Program-made: the position numbers and the translations under genes
The notes under the pieces: generated by a model
The model's input: the letters and a program-made list of their open reading frames with translations, nothing else
Told to the model about the DNA's origin: nothing
Database searches by the model: none
NCBI GenBank assembly: GCA_034435975.1
Contig: DAOTWD010000103.1
Coordinates: 1-64,000, forward strand
Origin: CAKZQX01 sp034435975
Lineage (GTDB): Bacteria > Chloroflexota > Chloroflexia > Chloroflexales > Chloroflexaceae
Length of the DNA stretch: 64,000 bases
Direction: 5' to 3'
Part shown: piece by piece, positions 18,184 through 27,694 of the stretch
Layout of the letters: each line of letters begins with the position of its first letter
Position numbering within the stretch: position 1 is the first letter of the stretch

Positions 18184-18329
18184 AGCAATCCTGATACTAC
18201 AACGCGACATCCTCTGGGTAGGAAAGCTCGGCGCGGCTTTGCTCATCCAAAAAAAGCACAGGGGAACATGCGCGGGGGGCCTGCGGCCCCCGCCCCCCTG
18301 CCGAGATGCAGTCTCGTTGAAGTACCAGA
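18184..18329. mobile_element. Palindromic MITE-like element, family A
   Basis: The left end reads AGCAATCCTGATACTACAAC then GCGACATCC; the right end, GAGATGCAGTCTCGTTGAAG, is its imperfect reverse complement. The centre holds GGGGGGCCTGCGGCCCCCG and several pairing tracts. No coding sequence. Other copies are at 32706, 34744, 53154 and 56073, all non-coding and all with the same TACT(C/A)CAACGAGAC arm. Absence of a transposase suggests mobilisation in trans. The 340 bases beyond it, to 18672, hold nothing recognised. Confidence 0.7.
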
Positions 18330-18672
18330 CTGTCAACGCGCAATGTCAATAGCCACTTTTGCCCCCTGTGTATCCTCTCTCGGATGCTAGAGTACGTTTC
18401 AAATTTCTGTATAACCGCCCGAGCAAACTCGCGCCTGGTCTGCCCGGTTTCTATAGCCGTAAAAAGATCAGAAAGGAAAGACTCAAAGAAGTACAAACCG
18501 AGTATCGCACCGCGGAAGTCCGGTCAATGAACATAATAATCTGCCTGTATCATACCACAGGCTAAGCAACGATTGAAGCCTCTAACACGTCGCAATGACA
18601 CCATAAAGCTACAGATAAACACGGATAGCATTCGCGCCGGGGCGTCCCCTACCATCAACCCTGTCCACCTAC

Positions 18673-18710
18673 TTGCCAGTTAAAACAGTTTACTGTATAG
18701 TAGTACTGTT
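18673..18710 (+). promoter_or_regulatory. Promoter with overlapping palindromic operator for the RND operon
   Basis: TTGCCA (18673-18678) and TATAGT (18696-18701) are 17 bases apart, near-ideal for sigma-70. AACAGT at 18684 and ACTGTT at 18705-18710 bound a 27-base imperfect palindrome that covers the spacer and -10. The arrangement suits a TetR- or MarR-type repressor. No regulator gene lies next to it. Confidence 0.6.
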
Positions 18711-18749
18711 CGTCGTGTATCATGGCTGGTCAAATCCTGAGAGGAGCGC

Positions 18750-21700
18750 ATGCAGAACACCAGACCTGAGCCGGAACTCAACGGGGTGTTTGTTTCCGAT
18801 ACGTCGATCAAGCACCCGGTCTTCATCACAATGGTTATGCTGCTGGTGGTAGTGCTGGGTCTCCTGTCCTACACCACCCTGCCGGTCAACCTGTACCCTG
18901 ATTTCTCAATCCCGATCATCGCTGTTTCGGTGCGCTATCCCGGTGCCAGCCCCGAAAGCGTGGCCGACCAGGTGGCCGAGCCGATTGAGAACGAACTGGC
19001 GACAATCAGTGGCATTCGCAACATTACATCAACCTCAAACGAGGGGTTGCTCGTCGTCGTGGTCGAGTTTGCCACTGATGTGAATATCGACAATGCTGAC
19101 CGCGATGTACGCGAGAAGGTCAATGCTATTCTGCCGCGCCTGCCGCGTGAAGTCGAGGATCCGATTTTTCAAAAGTTTGACCCCAACCAGTTCCCCATCC
19201 TCTCACTAGCAATTACCAGCGATGGCACCCTCTCGCCGCTCGAACTCCGCACGCTGGTCGATGACGACATAGTCCCCCGCCTGCAGCGGATCCGTGGCGT
19301 TGGCTCGGTTGATGTCACGGGGGGATTGGAGCGGCAGATCAATGTCTTTATGGATCTGGATCGTATCAAGGCACGGCAGATCCTACCGGCGCAGATCGTC
19401 CACGCTATCCGCACTGCCAACACCAACCTGGGCCTGGGCAACATCAATGCTGGTGCGCAAGACATCAACCTGCGTGTTCCTAGCCTGCTCCGCACGCCGG
19501 AAGCCATTACCCGTGTCCGCATCACCGGCACGCCCTATCGCATTGGCGATGTTGCCACTGTTGAGGATGGCGTGGCCGATGTGACCAGCTACGCCCGTCT
19601 CAATGGGAAAGATGCGATCAATATTGATCTTCGCAAGCAAACCGATGCCAATACGGTGACAGTGGCTGATGCTGTCAAGAGCGAACTGGCGGCGATCTTT
19701 GCTGACCGCAGCGATATACACTATTTCATCGCTCTCGACGACTCCGAGTTCGTCATGTCCTCAACGCGCAGCGCGATCGAAGAACTCATCGTCGCTACCA
19801 TGGCAGCAATTCTGGTGGTGTTTCTGTTCTTTGGCGATCTGCGCAACACGCTCGTCACTGCGCAGGGGCTGCCGATCATTCTGATTGGTACCTTTGCCGC
19901 TATGCAGCTCTTTGGTTTGTCGATCAACATTATTACCCTGCTGGCTTTATCGCTAAGCGTCGGACTGGTGGTCGATGATGCAATCGTTGTACGCGAAAAC
20001 ATCTTTCGCCATGTCGAGCATGGTGAGACACCACGGGTCGCCGCCAGTCGCGGCACCGCTGAAGTGGCATTGTCCGTCGTGGCGATGACGCTGACCGTAG
20101 TGGCAGTGTTTGTGCCGGTGACATTTACCTCCGGTATCGCTGGCATTGTCTTCAAATCCTTCGGCATCACCATTGCGTCCGCGATTACAATCTCGATGGT
20201 CGAGGCCTTCACCCTGGCCCCAATGACCTCGGCTTACCTCTTTCAGCCGAAACCACGTGCGCATAAAAAGCAGCGTCATGCTGTGTCTGATCCCCCTCAA
20301 CAACCAGATCTGCCAGATGAGGCGTATGAGGAGCTGAACTGGATGGCACGCGGCTACGGGCGCGTGCTGGCATGGAGCCTGCGCCATCGCCTGCTGATTG
20401 TGGGGCTGGTGGCGCTGATTGCGGTTGCCAGTGTGATCGTCGCCTCTGGCCTGAAGTTTTCATTCTTCCCACAGCAAGATACGGGCGAGTTTGGGCTGGG
20501 CTTTGAAATGCCGCCCGGTACACCACTCGACACGACCGACGAACTGGCACGCCAGGCCGAGGCCATTCTGATCAGCGACCCGGCAGTCGCCAGTGTTCAG
20601 GTCACGGTTGGCGGTACTGGCACCCCCGAAATCGCCTCGTTCTTTGTGCGTCTGCACCCTGGCGAGTCTACCCGCCCCAACGTTGATCGCTTCCGAGACA
20701 AGCTTGACTTTCTGCCACGCCTGGCCTTTAGCCAGCCCGGTTTTGAGGGCAATAATACGGGTGTTACTGGTCGCCAGATTCAGCTCAGTCTGCAAACGAC
20801 GCGGCCCTTGCACGAACTGGAGCCACTGCTGCTGCAACTCCAGTCCGAGGCAACCGGTGTCCCTGGTCTGGTTGACATTGACACCACCTATAGCCCTGGG
20901 AAGCCCGAACTGCAATTTCTGCTCGACCCGACCAAAGCTGGCGATCTGGGCTTTACCAATGACGATATTGCGACCTCAGTGCGCACGTTAATCGAGGGCG
21001 AGCGAGCCACCACATTTCGTCAGGGTGGAACTGAAACCGATATTGTGGTGCGACTACACCCCGGCAACCGTGCCAATATCGAGAGTATCCGCTCGATCAG
21101 CCTGCCCACCGCCACCGGCAACGTGCCGATCGGCTCCCTGGTTGATGTCGAGTTTCGCGCTGGCCCGACCACCATCCGCCGCTATAATCAACTCAACCAG
21201 GTGTTGATCGGCGCTAATGTCGTTGACCGCAACATCAACGATGTGATCGCTGAGTTGCGCATGCGCCTGGAACAACTCGAACTACCGCCGAACGTCTTTG
21301 TCAGCTTTGTAGGGCAGGCTCAGGATCAGGCCGAAGGGTTCGAGACCCTGTTCATGGCAATGGGACTGTCGGTATTGTTTGTTTATATGGTGCTGGCGTC
21401 GCAATTCGGCTCGTTCACGCAGCCGCTGGTGATCATGCTGGCGATGCCCTTTAGTTTCATTGGCTCCTTTCTGGCTTTGCGCTTTGTGGGCCTGGATATG
21501 GACATCACAGGGATGATCGGCCTGATTATGTTGCTGGGTCTGGTGGTCAAAAACTCCATCTTGCTGGTGGATTTTACCAACCGCCTGCGTGAATCGGGTA
21601 TGGAAAAACATGCCGCGCTGGAACGGGCGGGGGCCGTGCGCCTGCGCCCGATCTTGATGACCGCGCTTTCGCTGATCGCTGGCAGCATGCCGGTGGCGAT

Positions 21701-22031
21701 TGGCCTGGGTCAGGGCAGCGAGATCCGGCGTGGTCTCTCGATCGTGGTGATCGGTGGGATGGTCACCTCCACCCTGCTGACGCTGCTGGTTGTTCCAACG
21801 GCCTACAGTCTGATGGAAGGATTGACCGCACGGATCGGGCAGGTGTTCCGGCGAGCATTTGCAGCTCGGCCCGCACCCATCGCTCATGGCGAGTCGCTGG
21901 GCATCAGCCTGTACAGCGGTACACCTGCTGATCACGATAACGGGCATACCCCCGATCAACCAGCGCGGAAATTGGCCCGCCGCCCATCTACCTCGCAACA
22001 GCGGAAGCGGCGCACGAGGAATATGCTCTAA
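18750..22031 (+). CDS. RND efflux transporter, HAE1/AcrB-like
   Basis: 1093 residues, slightly longer than AcrB. Inner-membrane proton-driven exporter with 12 helices and two large outer loops. Seen: helix 1 (FITMVMLLVVVLGLLSYTTL), LPVNLYPDF, the conserved GASPE...VA-PIE segment of loop 1, the proton-relay GLVVDDAIVVREN in helix 4, the second repeat (ASQFGSFTQPLVIMLAMPF, GLVVKNSILLVDF), and a final polar tail of about 70 residues. AGGAG precedes ATG closely. Paired with the membrane-fusion protein gene 250 bases downstream; no outer-membrane channel gene is near, as expected in a monoderm-like envelope. Confidence 0.94.
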   Translation: MQNTRPEPELNGVFVSDTSIKHPVFITMVMLLVVVLGLLSYTTLPVNLYPDFSIPIIAVSVRYPGASPESVADQVAEPIENELATISGIRNITSTSNEGLLVVVVEFATDVNIDNADRDVREKVNAILPRLPREVEDPIFQKFDPNQFPILSLAITSDGTLSPLELRTLVDDDIVPRLQRIRGVGSVDVTGGLERQINVFMDLDRIKARQILPAQIVHAIRTANTNLGLGNINAGAQDINLRVPSLLRTPEAITRVRITGTPYRIGDVATVEDGVADVTSYARLNGKDAINIDLRKQTDANTVTVADAVKSELAAIFADRSDIHYFIALDDSEFVMSSTRSAIEELIVATMAAILVVFLFFGDLRNTLVTAQGLPIILIGTFAAMQLFGLSINIITLLALSLSVGLVVDDAIVVRENIFRHVEHGETPRVAASRGTAEVALSVVAMTLTVVAVFVPVTFTSGIAGIVFKSFGITIASAITISMVEAFTLAPMTSAYLFQPKPRAHKKQRHAVSDPPQQPDLPDEAYEELNWMARGYGRVLAWSLRHRLLIVGLVALIAVASVIVASGLKFSFFPQQDTGEFGLGFEMPPGTPLDTTDELARQAEAILISDPAVASVQVTVGGTGTPEIASFFVRLHPGESTRPNVDRFRDKLDFLPRLAFSQPGFEGNNTGVTGRQIQLSLQTTRPLHELEPLLLQLQSEATGVPGLVDIDTTYSPGKPELQFLLDPTKAGDLGFTNDDIATSVRTLIEGERATTFRQGGTETDIVVRLHPGNRANIESIRSISLPTATGNVPIGSLVDVEFRAGPTTIRRYNQLNQVLIGANVVDRNINDVIAELRMRLEQLELPPNVFVSFVGQAQDQAEGFETLFMAMGLSVLFVYMVLASQFGSFTQPLVIMLAMPFSFIGSFLALRFVGLDMDITGMIGLIMLLGLVVKNSILLVDFTNRLRESGMEKHAALERAGAVRLRPILMTALSLIAGSMPVAIGLGQGSEIRRGLSIVVIGGMVTSTLLTLLVVPTAYSLMEGLTARIGQVFRRAFAARPAPIAHGESLGISLYSGTPADHDNGHTPDQPARKLARRPSTSQQRKRRTRNML

Positions 22032-22080
22032 ATGACAGGAGTCGGGCAGTGGTATCGTCAGATAGTCTTTTGGCCTGCGG

Positions 22081-22170
22081 CAGCGTTGAAGAGCTGAAGC
22101 GTTGGAGCGCTGAAGCGTTGGAGCGTTGAAGCACTTGAACGCTCAGCCCGCTTGAACGCTTCAACACTCC
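22081..22170. repeat. Short interspersed GCGTTGGAGCGTTGAAGC repeats forming a hairpin
   Basis: Between the pump and adaptor genes, near-copies of TGAAGCGTTGGAGCG follow one another at 22094-22131, and the inverted form GCTTGAACGCTTCAAC lies at 22150-22165. The tract can fold into a long stem. It may set the ratio of pump to adaptor mRNA. Low confidence on role. Confidence 0.55.
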
Positions 22171-22285
22171 GAGAACGTTCATCAGCCAGGACTGCGGTTT
22201 CCCATTGATGCGATGTTCTCGCAGTCATAAAGCAACGGTGCCCCGATAATAGTGAAATCGGGACACACTATATAAGGAAAGCGCT

Positions 22286-23710
22286 ATGACCAGACGTATT
22301 GCTCAAATGATTTTCGCCGGGGTACTTGCCATCATTGTGGGTATGATTGCTATCAACTACTGGCCGCTGAACAATCAATTGCGTGCCAGCGTCACTACCT
22401 CGCCCGCCGCAACGTTGACCAGTATGCCTCTTCCGACCACCCCGACAGTGATGACGACACCAGCGGTATCACTGGAACCCCCGCTCGTCCTCGCACCGGG
22501 TGTGAGCGGCATTGGTGAAGTCAAGGCCATTCAAGATGCTGACCTGACGTTCCGCGTGAGTGGCACGGTCGCCGAGGTGTATGTCCAGGAAGGTGACACC
22601 GTGAGCCAGGGCCAGTTGCTGGCGATTCTCGATGTGCGACCGTTGAACCAGCGTGTGCTACAGGCTGAATCGGCTCTCGCCGACGCGGTGGCACGGCAGG
22701 CGGCGCTCACCGAAGCGCCGCTTGACTTTGAAGTTCGCGCAGCACGGGCACGGATTGCCGAAGCCGAAGCGGCACTGGCCGAGCTGGAGGCTGGCCCCAA
22801 GCCGCAGGACATTCAGACCGCCGAGTCACAGGTTGAGCAAGCACGCATCAACTTGCAGACGCGCCGCGACCAGTTATCGGTTGCCAAAACCGATGCCGAA
22901 TTGCGGATCGAGCAGGCGGCCAATGCCGTCCGTGATGCCCAGGCGGAATACAGCCAGATTTACTGGAGTAACCGTGAACTCGAGAATGAACTGGCGCGGT
23001 TCAATCGAGAGTTGCCCCAGGAAAACCGCGACCGTGAAGAAGCGGCTCTGCGGGCAATCAACAATGCCGAACACGCTCTGGAGCAAGCAAAACTGGCGCT
23101 GGAGCAGGCGCAACAGGCCGAAATCACTGGCATCCAGGCCGCTGAGCAAGAGGTTATACAGGCGGAAGCCGTGCTGGCCAAACTATTACTCCCTCCCGAC
23201 CAGGATCGCCTGGCGGCGGCACGATCGGCCATTGCGCAGGCCCAGGCTGCGTATGACCGACTCTTTCCCAATCCGACCAGCTCAGACCTCAACCGCGCCG
23301 CTGCCGCCGTTGCTCAGGCCGAGTCGCAGCTACAGATGGCACTCCTGGATCGCGAGTATGCCGAACTGACTGCCCCCTTTGACGGGGTTGTATCGATCGT
23401 CAATATTGATCCAGGCAACTCGGTTAGCCCGGCCGGTCAACCCGCTATGCGCCTGGTCGATCTGCGCGAACTGTACGTCGAGGTTGACATTACCGACACC
23501 GACATTGCACGGATAACGCCTGGCCAGCGCGCCGACATCCTCGTCGAGGCGTTTCCCGACCGCACGTTTCGCGGCCGGGTGAGCTACATTGCACCTTCAG
23601 CCACCGTGAAAAGCGGCGTGCGTACCTTCAAAGTGCAGATCACCCTCGACAACCCGGAAGGACTGAAGGACGGTATGAGCGCACGGGTGGAACTGCATAC
23701 AGAGCATTAA
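22286..23710 (+). CDS. RND membrane-fusion (periplasmic adaptor) protein
   Basis: 474 residues. One N-terminal membrane helix (about 5-25), a Pro/Thr-rich linker, the first half of a biotinyl-lipoyl fold (GEVKAIQDADLTFRVSGTVA, VQEGDTVSQGQLLA), a long alpha-helical coiled coil (about 125-355, rich in Ala-Glu-Gln), the second lipoyl half (LTAPFDGVVSIVNIDPGNSV) and a beta-barrel (DITDTDIARITPGQRADI). This is HlyD/MacA/AcrA architecture; the unusually long coiled coil suits spanning a thick cell wall. AAGGAAA precedes ATG. It should work with the RND protein encoded upstream. Confidence 0.92.
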   Translation: MTRRIAQMIFAGVLAIIVGMIAINYWPLNNQLRASVTTSPAATLTSMPLPTTPTVMTTPAVSLEPPLVLAPGVSGIGEVKAIQDADLTFRVSGTVAEVYVQEGDTVSQGQLLAILDVRPLNQRVLQAESALADAVARQAALTEAPLDFEVRAARARIAEAEAALAELEAGPKPQDIQTAESQVEQARINLQTRRDQLSVAKTDAELRIEQAANAVRDAQAEYSQIYWSNRELENELARFNRELPQENRDREEAALRAINNAEHALEQAKLALEQAQQAEITGIQAAEQEVIQAEAVLAKLLLPPDQDRLAAARSAIAQAQAAYDRLFPNPTSSDLNRAAAAVAQAESQLQMALLDREYAELTAPFDGVVSIVNIDPGNSVSPAGQPAMRLVDLRELYVEVDITDTDIARITPGQRADILVEAFPDRTFRGRVSYIAPSATVKSGVRTFKVQITLDNPEGLKDGMSARVELHTEH

Positions 23711-23831
23711 TGCCCATTACAGCCCTGCATCCAGGCCCGACCATTCGACGGAGGACGGCCGCTGCTGCCCGGTGCATAACAGGCCAGCAGGGACGCGGTT
23801 GGTGTCTCCCATGCCCACAAGATCGGGACGA

Positions 23832-24052
23832 TGTTGCCAAAGCAGAAAACCATAATATTTTGCGCTGTTTTTTACCCATATATCGATACGATTTGATGTC
23901 CTTTGAACGCCTGCGGCACGCTGGTAGTACACATCTGCACCGATGCCAGATCACGCACCGGGCGGCAGGTGCTACTCGCCATGCAGGTTGCACAGCACCA
24001 GAATGAGCTTGCGTTGGGTCAGATCGCCGGACGCACCAGAGATCACTATCAT
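23832..24052 (-). pseudogene. zwf: Decayed glucose-6-phosphate dehydrogenase (zwf)
   Basis: Thirty bases after the gnd stop, ATG at 24052 opens MIVISGASGDLTQRKLILVL followed by CNLHGE and a stop. This is the NADP-binding start of G6PDH (family form: FGASGDLT-RKLIPALYNL). Further on, in shifting frames, come VYYQR / PQAFKG (family: YYQRG-Y-DP-AF) and YMGKK....ILWF (family: HYLGKE-VQNIL-FRFAN). Order and strand match zwf with large internal deletions and frameshifts. gnd and zwf are commonly neighbours in these bacteria, supporting decay of a former gnd-zwf unit. Confidence 0.7.
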
Positions 24053-24081
24053 TGCACAGGCCGTATGTTGCTCAAGCTGGA

Positions 24082-24993
24082 TTATAACTGCTGCGCCTGA
24101 CGTTGTACCGCGTGGCCACCGAACTGGTTGCGGAGTGCTGCCAGCACTTTGGCCGCAAACGACTCTTCCTGACGCGAAACAAAGCGCTGCATCAGTGCCA
24201 GGGTGATGACCGGTGCCGGTACATCAAAATCCATCGCCGCCTGTACCGCCCAGCGACCTTCACCGGAATCCTCGACATAGCCCTTCAGCGCGTGCAGGTC
24301 AGCATCCTGCGCAAACGCATACTCGGCGAGTTCCAACAACCACGAACGCACCACGCTGCCGTGGTTCCAGATAGCAGCAATCTGGTGCAGATCGAGATCA
24401 AACTGCTGTGCCGCGTGCATGATTTCAAACCCTTCGGCATAGGCCTGCATCATGCCATACTCGATACCGTTGTGTACCATCTTCACAAAGTGTCCGGCCC
24501 CTACCGGGCCAACATGCCCATACCCGTTGATCGGGGCCAGCGTCAGAAATGCTGGCTCCAGGCGCTGCACAATCTCCGGCTCACCGCCAACCATGAGCGA
24601 GAACCCATTCTCCAGGCCCCATATGCCACCGGAGGTGCCCTGATCAACATAGTGGATGCCATGCGCTTTCAGCATGATAGCGCGGCGCAGGTCATCGTGA
24701 TAGTTGGTATTGCCACTGTCAACAATCACATCATCTGCCGCCAGCAGCGGTACCAGTTCGCCGATCACCTCCTCGGTTATTGCTCCGGCCGGCAGGCTCA
24801 ACCAGATCGCCCGTGGTGCCATCAGCCTGTTCACCAGTTCTGGCAGGCTTGTGGCCGCCTGCATCCCTTCCAGTTGGAGTTGCTGCATGTGGTGCGGGTT
24901 GCGATCTGTACCAACGACATGATGCCCACCGCGCAGCAAGCGCCGGGTCATACCAGCACCCATCCGTCCCAGGCCAACCATTCCAATCTGCAT
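24082..24993 (-). CDS. gnd: 6-phosphogluconate dehydrogenase, decarboxylating (short GntZ type)
   Basis: 303 residues, the size of the short NAD-type enzyme that converts 6-phosphogluconate to ribulose 5-phosphate. N-terminal Rossmann motif MQIGMVGLGRMGAGM, substrate loop DQGTSGGIWGLENG, the lysine segment GPVGAGHFVKMVHNGIEYG-MMQAYAEG, and the C-terminal KGYVEDSGEGRW motif are all present. The start at 24993 follows AGAGGAG by five bases. Downstream lies a ruined zwf, so the oxidative branch may be fed from elsewhere on the chromosome. Confidence 0.95.
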   Translation of the reverse strand: MQIGMVGLGRMGAGMTRRLLRGGHHVVGTDRNPHHMQQLQLEGMQAATSLPELVNRLMAPRAIWLSLPAGAITEEVIGELVPLLAADDVIVDSGNTNYHDDLRRAIMLKAHGIHYVDQGTSGGIWGLENGFSLMVGGEPEIVQRLEPAFLTLAPINGYGHVGPVGAGHFVKMVHNGIEYGMMQAYAEGFEIMHAAQQFDLDLHQIAAIWNHGSVVRSWLLELAEYAFAQDADLHALKGYVEDSGEGRWAVQAAMDFDVPAPVITLALMQRFVSRQEESFAAKVLAALRNQFGGHAVQRQAQQL

Positions 24994-25501
24994 CGCGTCT
25001 CCTCTTTCTTTCATATGTACAGTGAGGTATGCAGGCGCTCACAACGTCATTTTTTGCACCGCTGCGACCGCGAGCAAGCCAACCTCAGGTACCCGTGCCC
25101 CTATCATCATCCCACCGACTGCGACCACCCCCGTCGTCAGCCCCCGGTCTGGCGCACCAACCACCACACACAGCAAAATACCCTCAGATATGACGCTTTT
25201 ATCTCACACGACCTCGGTATGCGCGGTACTGGGCAGCTTTACTTTTATGGTCTGTACCACCATCAGATGTGCGCCACATGATTCGTCGATCTGGCTGGAG
25301 CATTTCTCCTACGTGATCGGCCAGGATCCTGTGATCACGACCTCTACCCCGTCTATGAACACCTGGTTGGCAAGCACTGAGGTACTGATCACAGGTATCT
25401 GCCCTTGCTCAACCTATCAAATACTCGTATACTGTGAATACATTCGAGTGTTTCCATAATACCCCGGCGCCATCACAGAAAGATTGAAAGGCTACGTCGG
25501 T
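24994..25501. other. Spacer with a possible unidentified decayed frame on the minus strand
   Basis: No intact gene. On the minus strand a frame ending at 25039 reads ISEGILLCVVVGAPDRGLTT, then a glycine- and valine-rich stretch ending AVAAVQKMTL, with one in-frame TGA about 10 residues upstream and sensible-looking sequence (VQTIKVKLPSTAHTEVV) before that. It looks like a broken gene but I cannot name it. It precedes gnd on the same strand. Confidence 0.3.
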
Positions 25502-27694
25502 ATGCCGTACATACGTACACACCGCACCTTATGTCTCAGTCTGATCTATACGGTCGTTGCTCTTGTCTTTTTCCTTCTTTCAAGCTGGCTCCTGACACGC
25601 ATGGTCGCTAATACAATCTGGCCGGTTACGGTGTTGATGATCCAGGGTGGATTGCTGGTTCTGCTCAGCATCATCTCGCTGTATTTTATGCGTGACGCAG
25701 CACCCGTGAACCATCCTGATGATCAACTCTGCAATCCCATCCGCTGCTTTGACCAGCTTGGACAGGCGGTTGTGATGACTGACCAGAATGGTACCATTCG
25801 CTATTGGAATCAGGCCGCTGAAGTACTGTATGGCTGGTCAAGTGCAGAGGCCGTGGGACAATCGCTGCACGACCTGGTTAAGCCACTGGCGCTCAATGGC
25901 AATCAGCCCGAAATTGTGCATGGTATCGCAGCACGTGAGTACTGGCAGGGAGAGGCTGTCCAGCAAGGCAAAGATGGCCGGATCGTAGATGTTCTGGCGT
26001 CGGTCGCGTTGCTGAAAAACGATAGGGATCACCCCGCTGGTATGGTCATCGTTAGTTGTGATATAACGAAACACAAACAAAACGAAGATCTCCTTCGCAA
26101 AGAGCGCGATCTCGCGACGGCAATTCTCGACACCTCCGGGTTACTGGTCATGGTGCTGGATCCGACTGGACGAATCGTTCGGTTTAACCGGGCCTGCGAG
26201 CAATTAAGCGGCTATACGTTTGCCGAGGTACATGACAAGCACGTCTGGGATGTGTTTCTGTCTACGCCGGAAGCGACACGGACTCGCTCGATCTTTGCGC
26301 ATCTGGCGGAGGGCCGGTTGCCCAGAGAGTACGAAACTCATTGGCTGACACGTGACGGTGAGCGGCGCACAATCGCCTGGTCAAATACCAGTTTGCGCAA
26401 ACCGACCGGTGAAATCGAATATATTGTCAGTACTGGTATCGATATGACCATCCGTCAACAGTGGGAACGAGAACTGAAACAGCGCAATCGGGAACTCGTG
26501 ACCCTCAATACGGTAACAGCCGCTGTCAGTAGTTCACTGGATATAACCGAAGTCTTTGGGATATTGAATACCCTTCTGGCTGAGCAACTCAATGTCGCGG
26601 GTGGCGCACTCTATTATTATAATGATGCGGAGGATGTGTTATCTCTGGAAGCCAGCTGGGGGCTGCCACCACGTATGTCCGAAGCGTTTCGGACACTGCC
26701 CGCCTATTCTGCGCACAATGAGCGTGTGGTGCGACGACGGGATGTGTTCCTCAAAGAGGATTTTCGGGAGATTGATCTCTTTCTCGCCGTAGGTCTCGAT
26801 CTTGACCGCCCACGCTGGCGGAGTTATCTTGGTATCCCGCTGCTGGCACGGGGTGAGATTCAAGGGGTCGTGGATCTGTTCAGCCATGCACCAACCGTGT
26901 TTGAAGAAGATCAGATCGATTTTTTTAAGGTGCTGGGGCAGCAAGTTGGGGTGGCTATTCAAAATGCGCGGCTCTTCAAGCAGGTGCGCACCGGCCACGA
27001 ACGGCTCCAGACGCTCTCGCGCCGGTTGCTTGATGCTCAGGAAGCTGAACGACGCAACATTGCCCGCGAGTTGCATGATGAAATCGGGCAGGCACTGACC
27101 GCGATGAAAATCAACTTGCAGTCTGTACGCCAGCTCGTGGATGTTCCGGCCTTACTCCCCTATCTGGAGGAGAATATCGGGATCGTGGATCGCACGCTGC
27201 AACAGGTGCGCGATCTCTCACTGGATCTGCGGCCATCGATGCTTGATGATCTGGGTCTGGTGGCCGCGTTGCGCTGGTATGTTGATCGGCAATCGCGGCT
27301 CGCCGGGTTTGAAGCCAGGTTTACTGCCGATCTGAACAATATTCGCCTGCCACCAGATCTTGAAACCGCATGCTTTCGGGTGACTCAGGAGGCCTTGACC
27401 AATGTCGTCCGCCATGCTCAGGCGCAGCGAGTGCGGGTCTCTTTGCAGTATCGGGATGATATGCTCTATCTGATCATCCGCGATGACGGTGTCGGTTTTG
27501 ATCTCCGTGATGCTCAAACACGGGCTATGCGTGGTGCGTGCTCGGGATTATTGGGGATGCAAGAACGGGTGCTATTTGCAGGTGGGCAGATTGAAATTAC
27601 GTCTACTCCACAACGCGGAACCGAAATCTGGGTACGCTTTCCCCTGGCAATTTATGCATCGTATACCAATCTGGATAAAAGGAGTTTAGCATGA
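25502..27694 (+). CDS. PAS-PAS-GAF sensor histidine kinase, NarX/DegS type
   Basis: 730 residues. Two N-terminal membrane helices (about 12-35 and 42-62), a PAS domain starting GQAVVMTDQNGTIRYWNQAA, a second PAS (LLVMVLDPTGRIVRFNRA), a GAF domain (about 330-490), then a HisKA_3 dimerisation helix with the H-box RELHDEIGQALTAMK (His near 525) and an HATPase_c domain with TQEALTNVVRHAQA (N box) and DDGVGFD (G1). Alternative start TTG at 25484. It overlaps the next gene by ATGA, so it forms a two-component pair with it. The stimulus is unknown. Confidence 0.93.
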   Translation: MPYIRTHRTLCLSLIYTVVALVFFLLSSWLLTRMVANTIWPVTVLMIQGGLLVLLSIISLYFMRDAAPVNHPDDQLCNPIRCFDQLGQAVVMTDQNGTIRYWNQAAEVLYGWSSAEAVGQSLHDLVKPLALNGNQPEIVHGIAAREYWQGEAVQQGKDGRIVDVLASVALLKNDRDHPAGMVIVSCDITKHKQNEDLLRKERDLATAILDTSGLLVMVLDPTGRIVRFNRACEQLSGYTFAEVHDKHVWDVFLSTPEATRTRSIFAHLAEGRLPREYETHWLTRDGERRTIAWSNTSLRKPTGEIEYIVSTGIDMTIRQQWERELKQRNRELVTLNTVTAAVSSSLDITEVFGILNTLLAEQLNVAGGALYYYNDAEDVLSLEASWGLPPRMSEAFRTLPAYSAHNERVVRRRDVFLKEDFREIDLFLAVGLDLDRPRWRSYLGIPLLARGEIQGVVDLFSHAPTVFEEDQIDFFKVLGQQVGVAIQNARLFKQVRTGHERLQTLSRRLLDAQEAERRNIARELHDEIGQALTAMKINLQSVRQLVDVPALLPYLEENIGIVDRTLQQVRDLSLDLRPSMLDDLGLVAALRWYVDRQSRLAGFEARFTADLNNIRLPPDLETACFRVTQEALTNVVRHAQAQRVRVSLQYRDDMLYLIIRDDGVGFDLRDAQTRAMRGACSGLLGMQERVLFAGGQIEITSTPQRGTEIWVRFPLAIYASYTNLDKRSLA

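Noticed and set aside
18197..18496. 99-residue frame on the minus strand
   Set aside because: Half of it lies in the palindromic element and the rest has no family features.
21282..21998. 238-residue frame antisense to the RND gene
   Set aside because: Shadow of the RND codons; composition rich in His/Gln/Asp typical of antisense frames.
25022..25459. 145-residue plus-strand frame upstream of the histidine kinase
   Set aside because: Composition (Thr/Pro/Ser) and lack of a ribosome site suggest a shadow; the minus strand there looks more gene-like though broken.
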